Under the pieces are notes generated by a model that saw only the letters and a list, made by a program, of their open reading frames with translations, ran no database searches and was not told the DNA's origin. A stretch of DNA of 64,000 nt, from the NCBI GenBank assembly GCA_016713245.1, contig JADJPM010000005.1, positions 496,001 through 560,000 of the forward strand. Reading direction: 5' to 3'. The first letter of the stretch is position 1. Every line of letters starts with the position of its first letter. A program made the position numbers and the translations under genes. The stretch is from Verrucomicrobiaceae bacterium. GTDB taxonomy: Bacteria > Verrucomicrobiota > Verrucomicrobiia > Verrucomicrobiales > Verrucomicrobiaceae. This document shows positions 40,490 to 49,842 of this stretch, in pieces.

Positions 40490-43400
40490 TCACGGGATCA
40501 CGACGCGGTAAAAACGCTTGGTTTTGCTCACCGCGTTGAGGTCCGTCCAGGTCGTCGAAGCACCGGTGGCGGTGACGATGGTGGGTGTCCATTTTTTGAG
40601 GTCGTCGCTGTATTCGACGCGGTAGTCGTTGCCTGAAACGGTAGGAAACTGAAGGGTCGTGGAGGTGCCACGGCTCAAAGCAAAGGCTGGCTGGCTGGAG
40701 GCGCTGCTGTCGCTGGTGCCGAACCAGGTTTCGATGTCGGAATAGATGCCATCGCCGTCGTTGTCGTGATGGATGGCGAAGGTATCGACGAAGCCGGCAT
40801 CGAGCCCGCTCTCGGTGGCTTCGTCCTTGCTGTAGGTCCAGCGCAGCGTGTGCGTGCCGGAGGCGATGAGGAAGCTCTTTCGCGTCCAGCCAAGCTCACC
40901 GCTGATGGCCTCCTGCTCCACGTCGTCGATGTAGAAACGAAGGAAGTCGTAGTCCTCCTCGGACGACACGCCCCAGTAGAAGGTGACCTTGCATGGACCG
41001 GTGACCTGCGTGCTCATGGAGCTGGATTCATCATGGCCGATGGTGCCGGAGCGGGCACCATCCTCGCCATCGCGAGCGTAGAGTTGCTGAGGCACCCACG
41101 GAAGGTCACCGGAGGAGGTGATGGTTTGTGAAGGGGCATCGAGCACCTCGGCGAGGCCTTGCTCGATGGTGCCGACCTGGATGGTGATCGTCTCCGTGCT
41201 CGTGCCAAGGCTGTTGGTGGCATTGATCGTCACCGGATAGGTGCCGAGCGTGGCGACGCTGCCGTAGATCAAACCGGTGGCGGCATGCAGCGAGAGGCCG
41301 ATGGGCAAATTGAGCGCCGAGAAGCTCGTCGGAGCATGTGTGGCCTCAATGGCATGGCGGAAGTAGGTGTCCTTCCACACATTCACCGTCGTGGGCGTGA
41401 TGACCGGTGGCGTGGTGGTCGCGGTGATGCTGATCTCGTCGATCCAACCTTTATCCAGACCTTTGGCGGTGGCTTCATCCTTGAAGTAATAGATATCGAC
41501 ATTGTGCGGACCGCTGCCGAGGTCGGTGATGGACTCCGTCCAATCCTTCTCGCCGGTGATGTAGTCCTTCACATAGCCATCGACACTCAGAATGAGGTAA
41601 TCGTAGTTCTTTTCGGACGATACCTTCCACTGAAAGGCGAGCCTCGCGGGGCCATTCACGGTGAATTCGATGCCGGAATACTCCTCGTCGTCCACGATGG
41701 CCGTCTCGATGGCATCGACGCCGTCGTGCTTGATGCTCGTCTGGCTCACCGGATCGCCAAAACCGAACGGGATGATCTTTTTCGTCGTCGGCTGCTCGAC
41801 CGCGGTGGAAAGCGTGGGCTCGGCTCCGAGCACATAAAAGTAGGTGTACTCGCTGCTGGTGCCGGTGGCATTCGTCACGTCCTGATAGCCATCGGTGAGC
41901 CCTGTTTCCGTCGGCGTGCCGGTGATGCGGTTCGTGGTCGGATTGAAGGTCCAGCCGGTGGGCAGGCCGCTGAAGAAGTACCGACCCACCGAGTAGTTCG
42001 TGGCGAAATTCGATGCGGTGAGCTGATGGTCTGTATTCCAATCCTCACGCCCCACGACGATCCAGCTCGAAGTAAGCACGGGCAAAGGCAACGAGGAAGG
42101 CGTGGTGGTGCCGTGGAAGGTAATGGTGACCTCATCGAGTGTGCCAACGTGGTCCACCATGCGGTCAAAGACCTCCAGCTTCCAATCGCCATGCGACCTC
42201 TCGCCCCAAAAGTGCGTGCTCATGAAGGTCCAATCGAGATTGACACTGTCATCATTGAAGCGAGCCCGAGCGAGACGCGACTTCACCCCGCTTGGCGAGG
42301 TGAGGCGAAACTCCAGATTCCCCATATAAGGATGTGTGGCTTTGATTTGCACGGTGACATGCTCCAGCCGCAAATTATCCACCAGAGGCACGGTGAAGGT
42401 TCTCGAAGTGCCGGTGGTGTCGAAATCCGGGATCGGCTGGGCGAGTGCAGCCTGCGTGTAGGTCTTCTTTTGCAGCGGAGCCACGTTCGTCCATGTCGCC
42501 GCGGTGGCGGTGGCGGTTTGAGCGTTCACGAGGCCAGCGCCGTAGCGCACATTGAAATGGAAGCCCGCGCCGTTTTGCACCCAATCGCCGTCAAACTCGT
42601 CATTCTTCACCGCCGTGCGCACGAGGATCTCCTGCACATCGCGGTAAGTGAGGTTCGGGTTCGCCTGAAGCATCAAAGCGATCACGCCCGCGACGGTCGG
42701 CGTGGCCGATGACGTGCCGCCAAAGCCGTTGGTGTAGTCGAAACTCGTGAAATCAGGATGCTCCACCGTGCCGCCGTCCTCGTTGTAGCCGTTTGAGCCG
42801 GTGATGTCGGTCGTCGTGATGCCCTGATTACCCGCACTCGATGGGGCGCAGACGAGGATGTTCGATCCCGGCTCGCTATAATAAGAAGCGCGGCCTTTTT
42901 CATTGATGGCGGAAACGGCGATGGCGAGGGGCGAATTGGCCCAGCCGTCGTAGTTCGAGTCATCGCCAGAGTAGTTTCCATTGCCTGCGGCCCACAAAAA
43001 GATCGTGCCTTTGCCACCGCGACCATTCGTCACGGCATCCTCCATCGCCGCGAGGCTCAGCGGGCCGGGACCGCCCTGGCCGTAAGCACTGTCGTAAGGG
43101 CCCCAGGAGTTGCTCTTGATGTGGATGAGGTCCTTTTTGAAGCCAAAAGCGTCCGCTTCATCCGCATCCGTCGTCGGTGCGGCGATGAGCTTGAGGCCCA
43201 CAATCGTCGCTTCGGGTGCGGAGCCGGTCACGCCGAGGTTGTTGTTGCCGCGAGCTGCCGCCACACCGGCGCAGGCGGTGCCGTGGAAGTTCTTTTCACC
43301 CGGCGAGGGATCGTCATCGAGGCCGTTGAAGTCACGATCATTCACCGTGTCCACATTCGCGGTGAGATCGGGGTGCGTGACCTCCAGGCCATCATCGACG

Positions 43401-43942
43401 ATGCCGATGCGGATGCCCGTGCCTTTATAAGCATCCCAGGCCGGGACCACATTGACATCGACGCCAACTTCGCCGCCATTTTGGCCGGTGTTCCGCAGAT
43501 GCCATTGGAAACCGGCATTCGCGGCGTTGTAGGCAAAGAAGGGATCATTCGGCACCCACTTGCCAAAAAGCTGCCGGGCCAGCATCGGCTCCGCAGAACG
43601 CACGCCTGGCTGTTTTTGAAGCGTCTTCGCCCCCGTCAGCGCCGCATCCGCTTTTCCGGCAAACTCGACCACGGCAAACTTGCCGCGTGCCTCGGCCTTC
43701 ACCACGCCCGCGAGCCCTCGCAGGTCGGCGGCAGCCTTGCCGGGTTGGAGCTCGACGAGCACGCGTTTGGTCAGCCAGCGCCTCGTGCCCTCGTTTTGAG
43801 GTACTCCCTTTTCATACATCACCCACTCGCCCTTCGTCCCCGTTTCGGCCGAGGACCTCACAAACTGCTTTCCGCCAATCGCCACCTGACCGCGAAGCAC
43901 GGCGCAGGTGGTGAGAAAGGTCAGTAGAAGGGCAAAACGCAT
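40490..43942 (-). CDS. Secreted subtilisin-like protease with P domain and repeated C-terminal modules
   Basis: An 1150-residue exported protease. After the signal peptide (MRFALLLTFLTTCAVLRG) and propeptide comes an S8 domain with Asp183 (IGIVDDGLEVTHPDL), His220 (NFHGTACAGV) and Ser411 (GGTSSATPTVAG). A proprotein-convertase P domain follows (about 505-605, MGNLEFRLTSPSGVKSRL). Two Ig-like 'GLPTGWTFNPTTNRITGTP' and 'LPIGLSLHAATGLIYG' modules alternate with two copies of a beta-sandwich module (FQWKVSSEKNYDYLILSVDG; FYWGVSSEEDYDFLRFYIDD). The tail RVEYSDDLKKW...RFYRVVIP is a common C-terminus in secreted Verrucomicrobia proteins. Start 43942 matches the signal peptide. Confidence 0.9.
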   Translation of the reverse strand: MRFALLLTFLTTCAVLRGQVAIGGKQFVRSSAETGTKGEWVMYEKGVPQNEGTRRWLTKRVLVELQPGKAAADLRGLAGVVKAEARGKFAVVEFAGKADAALTGAKTLQKQPGVRSAEPMLARQLFGKWVPNDPFFAYNAANAGFQWHLRNTGQNGGEVGVDVNVVPAWDAYKGTGIRIGIVDDGLEVTHPDLTANVDTVNDRDFNGLDDDPSPGEKNFHGTACAGVAAARGNNNLGVTGSAPEATIVGLKLIAAPTTDADEADAFGFKKDLIHIKSNSWGPYDSAYGQGGPGPLSLAAMEDAVTNGRGGKGTIFLWAAGNGNYSGDDSNYDGWANSPLAIAVSAINEKGRASYYSEPGSNILVCAPSSAGNQGITTTDITGSNGYNEDGGTVEHPDFTSFDYTNGFGGTSSATPTVAGVIALMLQANPNLTYRDVQEILVRTAVKNDEFDGDWVQNGAGFHFNVRYGAGLVNAQTATATAATWTNVAPLQKKTYTQAALAQPIPDFDTTGTSRTFTVPLVDNLRLEHVTVQIKATHPYMGNLEFRLTSPSGVKSRLARARFNDDSVNLDWTFMSTHFWGERSHGDWKLEVFDRMVDHVGTLDEVTITFHGTTTPSSLPLPVLTSSWIVVGREDWNTDHQLTASNFATNYSVGRYFFSGLPTGWTFNPTTNRITGTPTETGLTDGYQDVTNATGTSSEYTYFYVLGAEPTLSTAVEQPTTKKIIPFGFGDPVSQTSIKHDGVDAIETAIVDDEEYSGIEFTVNGPARLAFQWKVSSEKNYDYLILSVDGYVKDYITGEKDWTESITDLGSGPHNVDIYYFKDEATAKGLDKGWIDEISITATTTPPVITPTTVNVWKDTYFRHAIEATHAPTSFSALNLPIGLSLHAATGLIYGSVATLGTYPVTINATNSLGTSTETITIQVGTIEQGLAEVLDAPSQTITSSGDLPWVPQQLYARDGEDGARSGTIGHDESSSMSTQVTGPCKVTFYWGVSSEEDYDFLRFYIDDVEQEAISGELGWTRKSFLIASGTHTLRWTYSKDEATESGLDAGFVDTFAIHHDNDGDGIYSDIETWFGTSDSSASSQPAFALSRGTSTTLQFPTVSGNDYRVEYSDDLKKWTPTIVTATGASTTWTDLNAVSKTKRFYRVVIP

Positions 43943-44072
43943 CGCAGCAGAGACAATGAGGCGCGGATGATGCTCGGAATCTGCGGCAAACCAAAGGTAA
44001 AAGCGTTCCTTGCACCCGGAACGGCCCTTTCCATCATCGCGGCTCTCCTTTCCCCCAACCCCTTCCCTTTCC

Positions 44073-45005
44073 ATGGAAAACGTCATTATCATCGGCACCG
44101 GCTGCGCAGGTTACACCGCCGCCATCTACACTGGACGAGCCAACCTCAAGCCCCTGATCCTCTCCGGCAATCTTCCCGGCGGCCAGCTCACCACCACCAC
44201 CGAGGTGGAAAACTTCCCCGGCTTCCCGAAGGGCATCATGGGGCCAGAATTGATGATGAACATGCAGGCGCAGGCCGAGCGTTTCGGTGCCCGCATCGAG
44301 TACACCCTCGTCACGAGCGTGAAAAAGACCGCCGCAGGCCACTTCGAGGTCATTTCCGAGAGCGGAACCGTCTTGGAGGCACACACCGTCATTGTCGCCA
44401 CCGGCGCCTCACCGCGTCACCTCGGCCTGCCGAACGAAAAAAGCCTCATCGGCCATGGTTTGACGAGCTGCGCCACCTGCGACGGCGCTTTCTACCGCAA
44501 CGTCCCCGTCTGCGTCATCGGCGGCGGCGACTCCGCCTGCGAAGAGGCCTCCTTCCTCACCAAATTCGCCTCCAAGGTCTATCTCATTCATCGCCGCGAG
44601 GCCCTCCGCGCCTCGAAGATCATGGCCGACCGCGCCTTGGCGAATCCCAAGATCGAACCCGTCTGGAACTCCACCGTCAGCCAATACCTCACCGATGAAA
44701 AAGGCGAGATGCGGGCCGTGATGCTCAAAAACCTCGTCGATGGCACCGAGAAGGAGCTGGAAGTGGCCTGCGTCTTCGTCGCCATCGGCCACATTCCCAA
44801 TGCGGGCTTCCTCGGCGACCTCGTCGATACCGATGAAAACGGCTACATCATCCAGACGAAGGGCACCCTCACCAAGACGGAAGGCCTTTTCGCCGCCGGA
44901 GACGTGGCAGACCATGTTTACCGCCAAGCCATTACCGCCGCCGGGCAGGGCTGCGCCGCCGGTCTGGAGGCCGAACGCTATCTCGCTGACCGAGGGGTGG
45001 ATTAA
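44073..45005 (+). CDS. trxB: Thioredoxin reductase
   Basis: A 310-residue FAD/NADPH disulfide reductase that keeps thioredoxin reduced. FAD binding is at VIIIGTGCAGYTAAIYTGRA (a Cys replaces the third glycine-region residue of the usual GxGxxG), the active-site pair is CATCDGAF, NADPH binding is at VIGGGDSACEEASFLTKFAS and the C-terminal FAD motif is GLFAAGDVADHVYRQAITAAGQGCAAG. Start 44073 gives the family N-terminus MENVIIIG. It is divergent from the subtilase gene. Confidence 0.94.
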   Translation: MENVIIIGTGCAGYTAAIYTGRANLKPLILSGNLPGGQLTTTTEVENFPGFPKGIMGPELMMNMQAQAERFGARIEYTLVTSVKKTAAGHFEVISESGTVLEAHTVIVATGASPRHLGLPNEKSLIGHGLTSCATCDGAFYRNVPVCVIGGGDSACEEASFLTKFASKVYLIHRREALRASKIMADRALANPKIEPVWNSTVSQYLTDEKGEMRAVMLKNLVDGTEKELEVACVFVAIGHIPNAGFLGDLVDTDENGYIIQTKGTLTKTEGLFAAGDVADHVYRQAITAAGQGCAAGLEAERYLADRGVD

Positions 45006-45032
45006 ACTACCCCAGAACGGCCCAGTTTCCGG

Positions 45033-45060
45033 TTGACACTCGGGGGCGGACTCCTATTCT
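45033..45060 (+). promoter_or_regulatory. Candidate sigma-70 promoter for rplM-rpsI
   Basis: A perfect -35 box TTGACA (45033-45038) is separated by 16 bp from TATTCT (45055-45060), matching 4 of 6 -10 bases. It lies 55 bp before the rplM start. The leader has a short GGGG-tggaaact-CCCC hairpin (about 45080-45095), where ribosomal-protein leader control might act. The latter is inference. Confidence 0.55.
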
Positions 45061-45114
45061 TTTTGCCCTTTCGCCCCCAAGGGGTGGAAACTCCCCTCCT
45101 GTTAGAATCCCCCA

Positions 45115-45549
45115 ATGAAGACCTTTTCAGCCAAAGCCCAAGAGCAGACCAACCGCCAGTGGTATGTCATCGATGCCAAGGACCAAATCCTCGGTGATGT
45201 GGCCGTTGCCGCCGCGAACATTATCCGCGGCAAAACCAAGCCCATTTTCACCCCGCATGTCGACACCGGTGATTTCGTGGTCGTGCTCAACGCGGCCGAA
45301 GTCCGCCTCAGCGGCAAAAAGGAGCAGCAGAAGATCTACACCTCCAAGCGTGGCTTCATCGGCAACCAGAAGGTCGAAAACGTCGAGCGCGTCCGCCAGC
45401 GTCGTCCTGAGCTTCTGATTGAGCGTGCCGTCAAGGGCATGGTCCCCCACAACCGTCTTGGCCGCGCCGTGATGAAGAAGCTCAAAATCTACACCGGCAC
45501 CGAGCATCCCCATGAGGCTCAGAACCCGAAGCCCTTCGCCGTCGCCTGA
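45115..45549 (+). CDS. rplM: 50S ribosomal protein L13
   Basis: A 144-residue ribosomal protein of the large subunit. Family signatures are WYVIDAKDQILGDVAVAAANIIRGK, FTPHVDTGDFVVVLNAAEV and ERAVKGMVPHNRLGRAVMKKLKIYTGTEHPHEAQNP. It is the first gene of the usual rplM-rpsI pair, 35 bp before rpsI, with a strong promoter just upstream. Confidence 0.98.
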   Translation: MKTFSAKAQEQTNRQWYVIDAKDQILGDVAVAAANIIRGKTKPIFTPHVDTGDFVVVLNAAEVRLSGKKEQQKIYTSKRGFIGNQKVENVERVRQRRPELLIERAVKGMVPHNRLGRAVMKKLKIYTGTEHPHEAQNPKPFAVA

Positions 45550-45584
45550 TTCCCTCTCCGTAGTCTCTCCCTAGCAGCATTTTC

Positions 45585-45977
45585 ATGAGCAAGCCCATCG
45601 CCAACTCCACCGGCCGCCGCAAGACCGCCATCGCCCGCGTTTTCATCCGCGAAGGCAGCGGTAGCATCACCGTCAACGGCCGCGACTTCGAGGAATACTT
45701 CCCCATCGTCGCCCATCAGAATCAGGTTCTCTTCCCGCTGGCTCTCACCAACAGCCGCATGACCTATGACTTTACCGTGACTGCCAATGGCGGCGGCATC
45801 ACCGGCCAGGTCGGTGCAGTCCGTCTCGGCATCGCTCGCGCTCTCATCCGCGTGAATCCCGAAAATCGTGCCGCCTTGAAATCCAATGGCCTGCTCACTC
45901 GTGACAGCCGCGCCAAGGAACGTAAGAAGCCAGGCCGTCCGGGCGCTCGCAAGCGCTTCCAGTTCTCCAAGCGCTAA
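45585..45977 (+). CDS. rpsI: 30S ribosomal protein S9
   Basis: A 130-residue small-subunit protein. TGRRKTAIARVFIREGSGSITVNGRDFEEYF and GALRRGIARAL-type residues (VGAVRLGIARALIRVNPE) are conserved. The C-terminal tail KKPGRPGARKRFQFSKR is the basic extension that contacts the tRNA in the P site. A strong hairpin terminator lies 32 bp downstream. Confidence 0.98.
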   Translation: MSKPIANSTGRRKTAIARVFIREGSGSITVNGRDFEEYFPIVAHQNQVLFPLALTNSRMTYDFTVTANGGGITGQVGAVRLGIARALIRVNPENRAALKSNGLLTRDSRAKERKKPGRPGARKRFQFSKR

Positions 45978-46008
45978 TCGCGCTGGATGTGCATCGTGTG
46001 TTGTTTGC

Positions 46009-46034
46009 AAAGCCCCGCGGAAACGCGGGGCTTT
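46009..46034. terminator. Rho-independent terminator after rpsI
   Basis: AAAGCCCCGCG pairs perfectly with CGCGGGGCTTT over 11 bp around a GAAA tetraloop. T-rich sequence follows (TTTGTCTTT). It ends the rplM-rpsI transcript; argC starts 73 bp further on. Confidence 0.9.
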
Positions 46035-46106
46035 GTCTTTCATGCCTCAAACACTTTTTCCGGGTTGCACGCCCGTGGTGTCCCCTCATACTCCGCCCCC
46101 CGCAAT

Positions 46107-47156
46107 ATGTCCGCATCAGTCAAAGTCGCCGTCGTTGGAGCCAGTGGTTACTCAGGAGCAGAGCTTCTGCGCTTGCTGCTGCGTCACCCGAATGCGGAAC
46201 TTGTCGCCGTCACCTCCCGCTCGCTGGCCGGAAAAGCGCTTTCGAAAGAGTTCCCACGCTTTCGCGGTGTCGGCGTGGCGGATTCGCTCACCTTTTCAGC
46301 CCCAGATGCGAAGGCGTTGAAGGCCGCTGGCGCTGAAATTGCCTTCCTCGCGGTGCCGCATGGTGTGGCCTCGGAATATGCCAAACCCTTGCTCGAGCTT
46401 GGTTTGAAGGTCATCGACTTGAGCGCCGACTTTCGCCTTCGCAGCGCCGCGTTGTATGAGGAATTCTACGGCCATGCACATCCTGCGCCGGAACTGCTCG
46501 ACGAGGCTATTTATGCCCTCCCTGAAGTGCGTGCGGAGCAAATCAAGACCGCGCGGCTCATCGCCTGCCCGGGTTGTTATCCCACGAGCATCCTGCTGCC
46601 GCTGATTCCCCTTTTGAAGGCTGGTTTGCTGGCCGAATCTCCCCTTTCCGTCGCCAGCATGAGCGGCGCGAGCGGTGCTGGACGCAAGGAAAGCATTCCC
46701 CTGCTCTTCTGCGAGGTGCAAAACAGCGTGCGCAGCTACTCCGTGCCACTGCACCGCCATCTCAGCGAAATCGGCCAGGAACTTGCTTTGGCGGCAGGAC
46801 GCGAAGTGAAGCTCTCCTTCGTCCCTCACCTCATGCCCACGCACTCCGGCATCTGCACCACGACGTTTGCGCAGCTCACGCCCGGCACGACGGTTGAGCA
46901 GGTCGGCGCGACTCTGCACGCCGCCTATGAGGCGCAGCCTTTCGTGCGCCTTCTCGGGCAAAACCAGTCTCCCGATACCAAAAACGTCACCGGCACCAAC
47001 TTCGTCGATATCGGCTGGGCCTTCGACGCCCGCGCGGGACAACTCATTTTGATGAGCACCGAAGACAACATCGGCAAGGGTGCTTCCGGACAGGCCGTTC
47101 AGAACATGAACCTCATTTGCGGGTTTGAAGCCACCGCCGGACTCCTCAACATCTGA
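46107..47156 (+). CDS. argC: N-acetyl-gamma-glutamyl-phosphate reductase
   Basis: A 349-residue NADPH-dependent reductase of arginine synthesis, acting on N-acetylglutamyl phosphate. The dinucleotide site is VAVVGASGYSGAELLRLLL and the catalytic Cys157 lies in ACPGCYPTS. The histidine-rich segment PHLMPTHSGICTTTF is conserved. Start 46107 is the family-typical one. It is followed by argJ after 5 bp. Confidence 0.97.
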   Translation: MSASVKVAVVGASGYSGAELLRLLLRHPNAELVAVTSRSLAGKALSKEFPRFRGVGVADSLTFSAPDAKALKAAGAEIAFLAVPHGVASEYAKPLLELGLKVIDLSADFRLRSAALYEEFYGHAHPAPELLDEAIYALPEVRAEQIKTARLIACPGCYPTSILLPLIPLLKAGLLAESPLSVASMSGASGAGRKESIPLLFCEVQNSVRSYSVPLHRHLSEIGQELALAAGREVKLSFVPHLMPTHSGICTTTFAQLTPGTTVEQVGATLHAAYEAQPFVRLLGQNQSPDTKNVTGTNFVDIGWAFDARAGQLILMSTEDNIGKGASGQAVQNMNLICGFEATAGLLNI

Positions 47157-47161
47157 TCACC

Positions 47162-48451
47162 ATGGCCGTCAAAGCTCACGACGAACGCGAATGCCGCGTT
47201 CCATTCAAAATCATCGAAGGCGGTGTCACCGCACCCAAAGGTTTCCGTGCCTCCGCTGTCACCTGCGGCATCAAAAACCCGGAAGCCACCCGCCTCGACC
47301 TCGCGCTGATCGTTTCCGACACGCCGACCGTCACCGATGCCGTGTTCACCACGAACAAAGTCCGTGCCGGCTGCGTCCGCGTGTGCCAGCAGCACATCAA
47401 GGAGAGTGACACCCGCGCCATCATCGCCAACAGTGGTAACGCAAACGCTTGCACCGGCGTCCATGGTATCCAGGATGCCAAGGCCATGACGAAGGCCGTC
47501 GCCGAGGAGATCGGCGTGAAGATGCGCCAGGTGCTCGTGTGCTCCACTGGCATCATCGGTATGCCTCTACCCATCGAGCGCATCCTTCCCAGAGTGCCTG
47601 ATGCCGTCGCCAAATTGAACGACAAGGGCAGCGAGGCCGCTATGCGGGCCATCATGACGAGCGACACGAAGCCGAAGACCTTCGCCGTCGAAGTGCCTGT
47701 GGGCAAAAATGGCAGTTTTCGCATCGGCGGCATCTGCAAGGGCGCCGGCATGATCTGCCCGAACATGGCCACCATGCTCTGCTTCATCACCACCGATGCC
47801 AAAGTGGCCAAGGACGAGCTGAAGCGCAGCATGCGCTACGCGGTCGAGAAGAGTTTCAACTGCATCACCATCGACGGGGACACCTCCACCAACGACACCG
47901 TCATCGTGATGAGCAACGGCCAGAGCGGCCTGCCCACCATCAAAAAGAACTCGCCCGAGGCCGAGCTCTTCCGCTGCGCCTTGCACAAGGTCATGCTCGA
48001 GCTCGCCAAGATGATCGTGTGCGATGGCGAGCGGGTCACCAAGTTCGTCGAGATCCGTGTGCGCAATGCCCGCACCCTCACCGATGCCCGCAAAGTGGCT
48101 GAAACCGTCGCCAAGAGCCTGCTCGTGAAATGCAGCTTCCACGGCTGCGATCCAAACTGGGGCCGCATTATCCACGCCGTCGGGTATTCAGGCGCACGGA
48201 TTCGTGAGGAGCTCATCGACATCTACTTCGGTGGCCTCATGGCCTGCAAAGGCGGCTTGGCCACCAAAACGCCCGTCACCGAGATGGAAAAGGTCGTCAA
48301 GGAACCGAAATTCACCGTCACCATAGACTTGAATCTCGGCACCAGCGGCTACACCGTTTACACCAGTGACCTCTCTGAAGAGTACGTCGATTTCAACAGC
48401 GCTGAATACTCCGCTGCGATTCACGCGAAACGCCAAAAAGGCTTCGCTTGA
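47162..48451 (+). CDS. argJ: Bifunctional ornithine acetyltransferase/N-acetylglutamate synthase
   Basis: A 429-residue ArgJ. It self-cleaves at the Ala-Thr bond in CPNMATMLCF, where Thr204 becomes the N-terminal nucleophile of the beta chain. It transfers acetyl from acetylornithine to glutamate. Other signatures are NSGNANACTG and DPNWGRIIHAVGYSGA. The residue before PNMATML is Cys, where many relatives have Ala. It is coupled to argC. Confidence 0.97.
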   Translation: MAVKAHDERECRVPFKIIEGGVTAPKGFRASAVTCGIKNPEATRLDLALIVSDTPTVTDAVFTTNKVRAGCVRVCQQHIKESDTRAIIANSGNANACTGVHGIQDAKAMTKAVAEEIGVKMRQVLVCSTGIIGMPLPIERILPRVPDAVAKLNDKGSEAAMRAIMTSDTKPKTFAVEVPVGKNGSFRIGGICKGAGMICPNMATMLCFITTDAKVAKDELKRSMRYAVEKSFNCITIDGDTSTNDTVIVMSNGQSGLPTIKKNSPEAELFRCALHKVMLELAKMIVCDGERVTKFVEIRVRNARTLTDARKVAETVAKSLLVKCSFHGCDPNWGRIIHAVGYSGARIREELIDIYFGGLMACKGGLATKTPVTEMEKVVKEPKFTVTIDLNLGTSGYTVYTSDLSEEYVDFNSAEYSAAIHAKRQKGFA

Positions 48452-48539
48452 CACTCTCCGCAGGCCGCTTGCGCTTTTCGGGGCCTTGCTCCACTTTCGC
48501 GGCCCTTCCCTGAACTCAACCTCACCCCCCCCCTTTTTT

Positions 48540-49766
48540 ATGAGCCGGAAAATTCGTTATGGCATGATCGGCGGCGGACGCGGCGCCTTCATCGGCGGCG
48601 TTCATCGCATCGCAGCTTCTATCGACCAGCAACTCGAACTCGTCTGTGGCGCGTTCTCGTCGAACCCCGAGAAGTCGAAGGCCAGTGGCGCGGATTTTTA
48701 CCTCTCCCCCGACCGCTGCTACGGCACCTTTGAGGAGATGATCAAGGCTGAGGCCGCCCTGCCCGCGGACAAGCGCATGGACTTCGTCAGCATCGTGACG
48801 CCGAACCACATGCACTTCCCCGCTGCCAAGCTGGCGCTCGAAAGCGGCTTCCACGTGCTTTCCGATAAGCCCGCCACCTTTGACCTCGCCCAGGCGAAGG
48901 AACTGGCCCAGATCGTGAAGAAGAGCGGCCGTCTCTACGGCGTGACCTACAACTACACGGGCTATCCTTTGATCCGTCATGCCCGCCAAATGATCGAGCA
49001 GGGCAAACTGGGCAAGATCCGCAAAGTCGTGGCCGAATACCCGCAGGGCTGGCTGGCCACGATGCTCGAAAACACCGGCCAGAAGCAGGCCTCCTGGCGT
49101 GTCGATCCCGCCATCTGCGGCGCGGCCGGCTGCATGGGCGACATCGGAACGCACGCGATGAACCTCGCCGAGTATGTCACCGGCCTGCATGTCAAAGAAC
49201 TCGCCGCCGACCTCACCCACTTCCTCGGTGACCAGGGCCGCCGCCTTGAAGACGACGGCAATGTGCTCCTGCGTTTCACCAATGGGGCCAAGGGCGTGCT
49301 GCACTCCAGCCAGATCAGCGTCGGCTGCGAAAACAACCTCACCCTCCGCGTCTATGGCGAGCTGGGCGGCATCGAATGGAGCCAGCTCGATCCGAACACG
49401 CTCATCGTCACCTCGCTGGACCAGCCGAAGCAGATTCTCCGCACGAGCATGGGCTACCTGGGCACCGCCGCCGCCGCAGCCACCCGCACGCCCGCCGGCC
49501 ACCCTGAGGGTTACCTCGAAGGTTTCGCCAACGTGTATCGGAACTTCATCAATCATGTTCGCGCCTTCGAGACCGGAGCTCCCGCCAACCCGCTCGACAT
49601 GGATTACCCGACCATCGAGGACGGCGTGGCCGGCATGGCCTTCATCGAGGCCGTCGTGAAATCCTCCGCCAACAACGCCGCCTGGACCCCGCTCGACTTC
49701 ACCCCGTCGCCGCGTGCGAAGTACGGCGATGCGTCACTGAACAGCGACCGTGGTGGTTTGAGCTAA
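48540..49766 (+). CDS. Gfo/Idh/MocA-family oxidoreductase (cytoplasmic)
   Basis: A 408-residue NAD(P)-dependent sugar dehydrogenase. The Rossmann fold starts YGMIGGGRGAFIGGVHR. The EKP-like motif reads LSDKPATFDL, and ACSWRVDPAICGAAGCMGDIGTHAMNLAEYVTG carries the catalytic-region His. No signal peptide is present, unlike the relative at 61914. The start at 48540 follows a run of nine C and six T with no clear Shine-Dalgarno sequence. Substrate unknown. Confidence 0.9.
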   Translation: MSRKIRYGMIGGGRGAFIGGVHRIAASIDQQLELVCGAFSSNPEKSKASGADFYLSPDRCYGTFEEMIKAEAALPADKRMDFVSIVTPNHMHFPAAKLALESGFHVLSDKPATFDLAQAKELAQIVKKSGRLYGVTYNYTGYPLIRHARQMIEQGKLGKIRKVVAEYPQGWLATMLENTGQKQASWRVDPAICGAAGCMGDIGTHAMNLAEYVTGLHVKELAADLTHFLGDQGRRLEDDGNVLLRFTNGAKGVLHSSQISVGCENNLTLRVYGELGGIEWSQLDPNTLIVTSLDQPKQILRTSMGYLGTAAAAATRTPAGHPEGYLEGFANVYRNFINHVRAFETGAPANPLDMDYPTIEDGVAGMAFIEAVVKSSANNAAWTPLDFTPSPRAKYGDASLNSDRGGLS

Positions 49767-49782
49767 GAGTTCCACAAACATC

Positions 49783-49817
49783 AAAATGCCGCGTGAGATG
49801 TCTCACGCGGCGTTTTT
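49783..49817. terminator. Bidirectional rho-independent terminator
   Basis: GCCGCGTGAGA (49788-49798) pairs with TCTCACGCGGC (49801-49811). It is extended by A-run/T-run pairing to 49783-49817, giving U tracts on both strands. It separates the convergent Gfo/Idh gene and the cbb3 oxidase operon. Confidence 0.92.
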
Positions 49818-49842
49818 GCATTCGAGGATTTACGGGCAGATC

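Noticed and set aside
45080..45095. Riboswitch before rplM
   Set aside because: Only a short GGGG/CCCC hairpin is visible; no conserved riboswitch core.
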